From positions 1 to 36,668 of the forward strand of contig JARDZU010000003.1 in assembly GCA_029240695.1 (NCBI GenBank): 36,668 nucleotides of DNA, in the 5' to 3' direction. The first letter of the stretch is position 1. Each line of letters starts with the position of its first letter. Positions 34,490 to 36,668 of the stretch are shown here, in pieces. The notes beneath the pieces were generated by a model, which saw only the letters and a program-made list of their open reading frames with translations, was not told where the DNA came from and searched no databases. A program made the position numbers and the translations under genes. Source of the DNA: Acidimicrobiia bacterium. GTDB lineage: Bacteria > Actinomycetota > Acidimicrobiia > Spongiisociales > ZC4RG35.

Positions 34490-35311
34490 ATGGGCTCGTT
34501 GCAATGGCTCGACCGCCCGGTCCTCCAGGATCCGGTTGCCCTGGTCGCCTTCGAAGGCTGGGGTGACGCCGGCGAGTCTGCGAGTCAGGCAGTTTCCGAG
34601 TTTCTCGACAAGCTCGATGCCGAGCTGTTCGCCATCATCGACCCTGACGATCATTTCGACTTTCAGGTGCGGAGACCAATAGTCGAGCTCGATGCCACGG
34701 GGATCCGTTCGATCTCCTGGCCGCGCAACGAGTTGTACGTAGCCAGGGGTATGGAGCGGGAGATGGTGATCCTCCTCGGCGAGGAGCCGCACTACCGGTG
34801 GAAGTCGTTCACCAACGACGTGGTCGAAGTGATGAAGGTGATGGGGGTGCGCCGGGCCGTGACCATGGGCGCCTTCATCGGTCAGGTGGCACACACCCTT
34901 CCCGTCCCGTTGGTGGGGTCGGCGAACCGGCCCGACGACCTGGCGATTCACGGGTTGCTCCCGTCGGGATACGAAGGGCCAACCGGGATCCTCGGGGTGC
35001 TCAACCACTCCCTGGGCAATGTCGGAATCGATGTGATCTCGGTGTGGGCGGCCGTCCCGCACTACCTCTCCAATCAGGAATATCCCCCGGCCACTGAGGC
35101 CCTGGCGATCAAGGCCTCGGAGTTGTGCGGGGTGACGCTCGACATCGGTGACCTCGCCTCGGCCTCACGTCAGTTCCTCTCCACCGTGGACGCTGCCATC
35201 GAGGGAAACACCGAGCTCGAGGAATACGTCGAACGGCTGGAACAGGAGGCCGATGACGACCGCGGCGACCGTCTCGTCGAAGAGATCGAGAAGTATCTGA
35301 AGGGCCAGTAG
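34490..35311 (+). CDS. PAC2 family protein
   Basis: VALVAFEGWGDAGESASQAV, ISWPRNELYVARG, GEEPHYRWKSFTNDVV, YLSNQEYPPATEALA. Confidence 0.88.
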   Translation: MGSLQWLDRPVLQDPVALVAFEGWGDAGESASQAVSEFLDKLDAELFAIIDPDDHFDFQVRRPIVELDATGIRSISWPRNELYVARGMEREMVILLGEEPHYRWKSFTNDVVEVMKVMGVRRAVTMGAFIGQVAHTLPVPLVGSANRPDDLAIHGLLPSGYEGPTGILGVLNHSLGNVGIDVISVWAAVPHYLSNQEYPPATEALAIKASELCGVTLDIGDLASASRQFLSTVDAAIEGNTELEEYVERLEQEADDDRGDRLVEEIEKYLKGQ

Positions 35312-35312
35312 G

Positions 35313-35340
35313 GAAAGGACCGGCACGCACCGGCCCTTTC
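35313..35340. terminator. Hairpin GAAAGGACCGG-CACGCA-CCGGCCCTTTC
   Basis: GAAAGG/CCTTTC plus CCGG/CCGG stem, located between convergent genes. Confidence 0.75.
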
Positions 35341-35346
35341 ACGAAG

Positions 35347-35436
35347 TCACTTCCGCTTGTGGCGATTCGCCTTCAGACGCTTGCGGTATTTGTGCTTCGA
35401 CATCTTCTTGCGACGCTTCTTGACCAACGATCCCAT
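35347..35436 (-). CDS. 29-aa highly basic ribosomal protein bS22-like (AURKAIP1/COX24-domain) peptide
   Basis: Reverse-strand translation MGSLVKKRRKKMSKHKYRKRLKANRHKRK; absent from the supplied ORF track because of its length. Confidence 0.88.
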   Translation of the reverse strand: MGSLVKKRRKKMSKHKYRKRLKANRHKRK

Positions 35437-35519
35437 GCAAAACCTCTGTTCCGGGTGGGGAGACGACACATGGTCGCACCGATCGGTTCCCTATTCAAAC
35501 CGGGCCGGCATGTCTCACC

Positions 35520-36281
35520 TCAGTCCACCGGCTGCAGCGAGCCGGCCAGCGCCAGCGTTGGACCCAGGCCCACCGTCGTCTCGAGGCGATGGGTGACACC
35601 GTCTCTCTCCCACATCAGCACGTTGCCGGCCAGCCTCGTCTCTTCCTCGACCCGCTTGCCGGTGGCGTCCTCGTATGAGATCAGATGGGGCGCCCCTTCG
35701 ATCCAGAGCCCGATTGCGGCGTCGACCTCCACGGCCCGGACCGATGTATCCGGCATGACGCTCTTCACGAAGTCCGCTTCCTCGGCCAACTCCAGTGCGA
35801 ATTGGCTGTAGACCACTCCGATCCCGGTGTCGCCTGATGCAGGAAGTGCCTCATCGCTCTCCCACACCATCGTGACCCTGCCGGACGATGGCCGGTCAGA
35901 TAGGAAGACGCCGTCCGGTGGTCCCAGATTCCCTGGCACCGACAATTCGAAGTCCACCCCCTCCGCCGCCTCCTCGAAGGTGACGGCCTCGCCGAGGTCG
36001 AGCTCACCACCCACGACTTCAGGGGGATCGGGGTCGAAGCGAATCTCGATTCCGGCGACACCGAGCAGATCGGCCACGGCTTCCCGGGCCGTCGGCGAGA
36101 AGAGAAGCAATGAGGCGACGAGGATGAGAATGAGGGCCGTAACCGGAATCCAGCGATGTCCGGTGTGGCTCCGGGGACTCCCTTCCAGACGCCTACGGAG
36201 TTCCATCGCCTGATCCGACGGCTCCGGCCAGTCGATGTGGTGGGCCAGCTCCACGAGGGCCTGCTCGATAGGCCTACTCAT
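35520..36281 (-). CDS. Single-TM membrane protein, putative anti-sigma factor partner
   Basis: N-terminal soluble segment, one TM helix (WIPVTALILILVASLLLF), extracytoplasmic domain; overlaps the upstream sigma gene stop. Confidence 0.65.
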   Translation of the reverse strand: MSRPIEQALVELAHHIDWPEPSDQAMELRRRLEGSPRSHTGHRWIPVTALILILVASLLLFSPTAREAVADLLGVAGIEIRFDPDPPEVVGGELDLGEAVTFEEAAEGVDFELSVPGNLGPPDGVFLSDRPSSGRVTMVWESDEALPASGDTGIGVVYSQFALELAEEADFVKSVMPDTSVRAVEVDAAIGLWIEGAPHLISYEDATGKRVEEETRLAGNVLMWERDGVTHRLETTVGLGPTLALAGSLQPVD

Positions 36282-36668
36282 CGCGGCCTCCTCTGCTGAG
36301 ACTCGACAGGGAACGTTCGAGACGTCCGAGGGCGCGCGCCGTTCGTGACTTGACCGTTCCCACGGGGATTCGCAGCGTTGCGGCGGTCTCGGCTTCGGAT
36401 AGGCCGAGCAGATACCGGTGGGTCACCACCTCCCGGTATCGATCGGGTAGCCCGTTGACCGCGTCCAGGATCGTCCGCCTCTCGACCCCGGTAATGACCG
36501 TCGTCTCGGGAGATGGGGCCGCACCTCCCGAGACGGGGTCGTTGGCCAGGCGCAGGCTGAGCCGTTCCCGACGTCCGCGGCGGCGTCGCTGATTGAGAGC
36601 TTCGTTGCGGACGATGCGAAGCAGCCAGGGTCGGAACGACGAGTCGACCCGGAATCGCGACATCGCGT
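36274..36668 (-). CDS. ECF-family RNA polymerase sigma factor, truncated by the window end
   Basis: FRPWLLRIVRNEALNQRRRRGRRERL (region 2 end) and AVNGLPDRYREVVTHRYLLGLSEAETAATLRIPVGTVKSRTARALGRL (region 4). Confidence 0.9.
   Translation of the reverse strand, partial: AMSRFRVDSSFRPWLLRIVRNEALNQRRRRGRRERLSLRLANDPVSGGAAPSPETTVITGVERRTILDAVNGLPDRYREVVTHRYLLGLSEAETAATLRIPVGTVKSRTARALGRLERSLSSLSRGGRDE

Noticed and set aside
1-36668. CRISPR arrays, tRNA/rRNA genes, transposases, integrases or phage genes
   Set aside because: No regularly spaced direct repeats, cloverleaf candidates or mobile-element protein motifs were recognised; the window looks like ordinary chromosome rather than an island.

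Overview
This is a GC-rich, gene-dense chromosomal window, actinobacterial in character and possibly Acidimicrobiia-like. That lineage guess is inference from protein style (Thr-rich secreted stalks, a bS22-type 29-aa protein, a PAC2 protein, leaderless-looking starts); no 16S is present. The core of the window, about 7.2-18.4 kb, is a near-complete aerobic purine-to-ureide degradation locus. It encodes an adenine-deaminase-type enzyme, a three-subunit xanthine dehydrogenase, an 8-oxoguanine-deaminase-like amidohydrolase, a CitE/HpcH-like aldolase, uricase, HIU hydrolase, a fused allantoicase-OHCU decarboxylase, and allantoinase. It lies next to purF-purM and near a MobA-like gene. Other genes include pfkA, an ECF42-type sigma factor, a gamma-carbonic anhydrase, a class III aminotransferase, TrpB2, a Tat-like MBL protein, acs, lnt, an inositol-monophosphatase-family gene, an M3 oligopeptidase, a small Cys/His protein, an HMA protein, PAC2, a 29-aa bS22-like gene missing from the ORF track, and a sigma/anti-sigma pair cut by the window end. 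The most interesting non-ORF signals are: (i) three copies of a 48-bp nested palindrome with fixed geometry (GAACCTGAGG-N6-5bp arm-N6-5bp arm-N6-CCTCAGGTTC), all in divergent promoter regions; (ii) a strongly structured ~190-nt leader upstream of a small Cys/His protein; (iii) a window-wide TANNNT hexamer 12-14 nt before start codons, suggesting pervasive leaderless transcription. The strongest protein-level signals are the Alc-UraD fusion and an Lnt homologue whose expected nucleophilic Cys is Ser.
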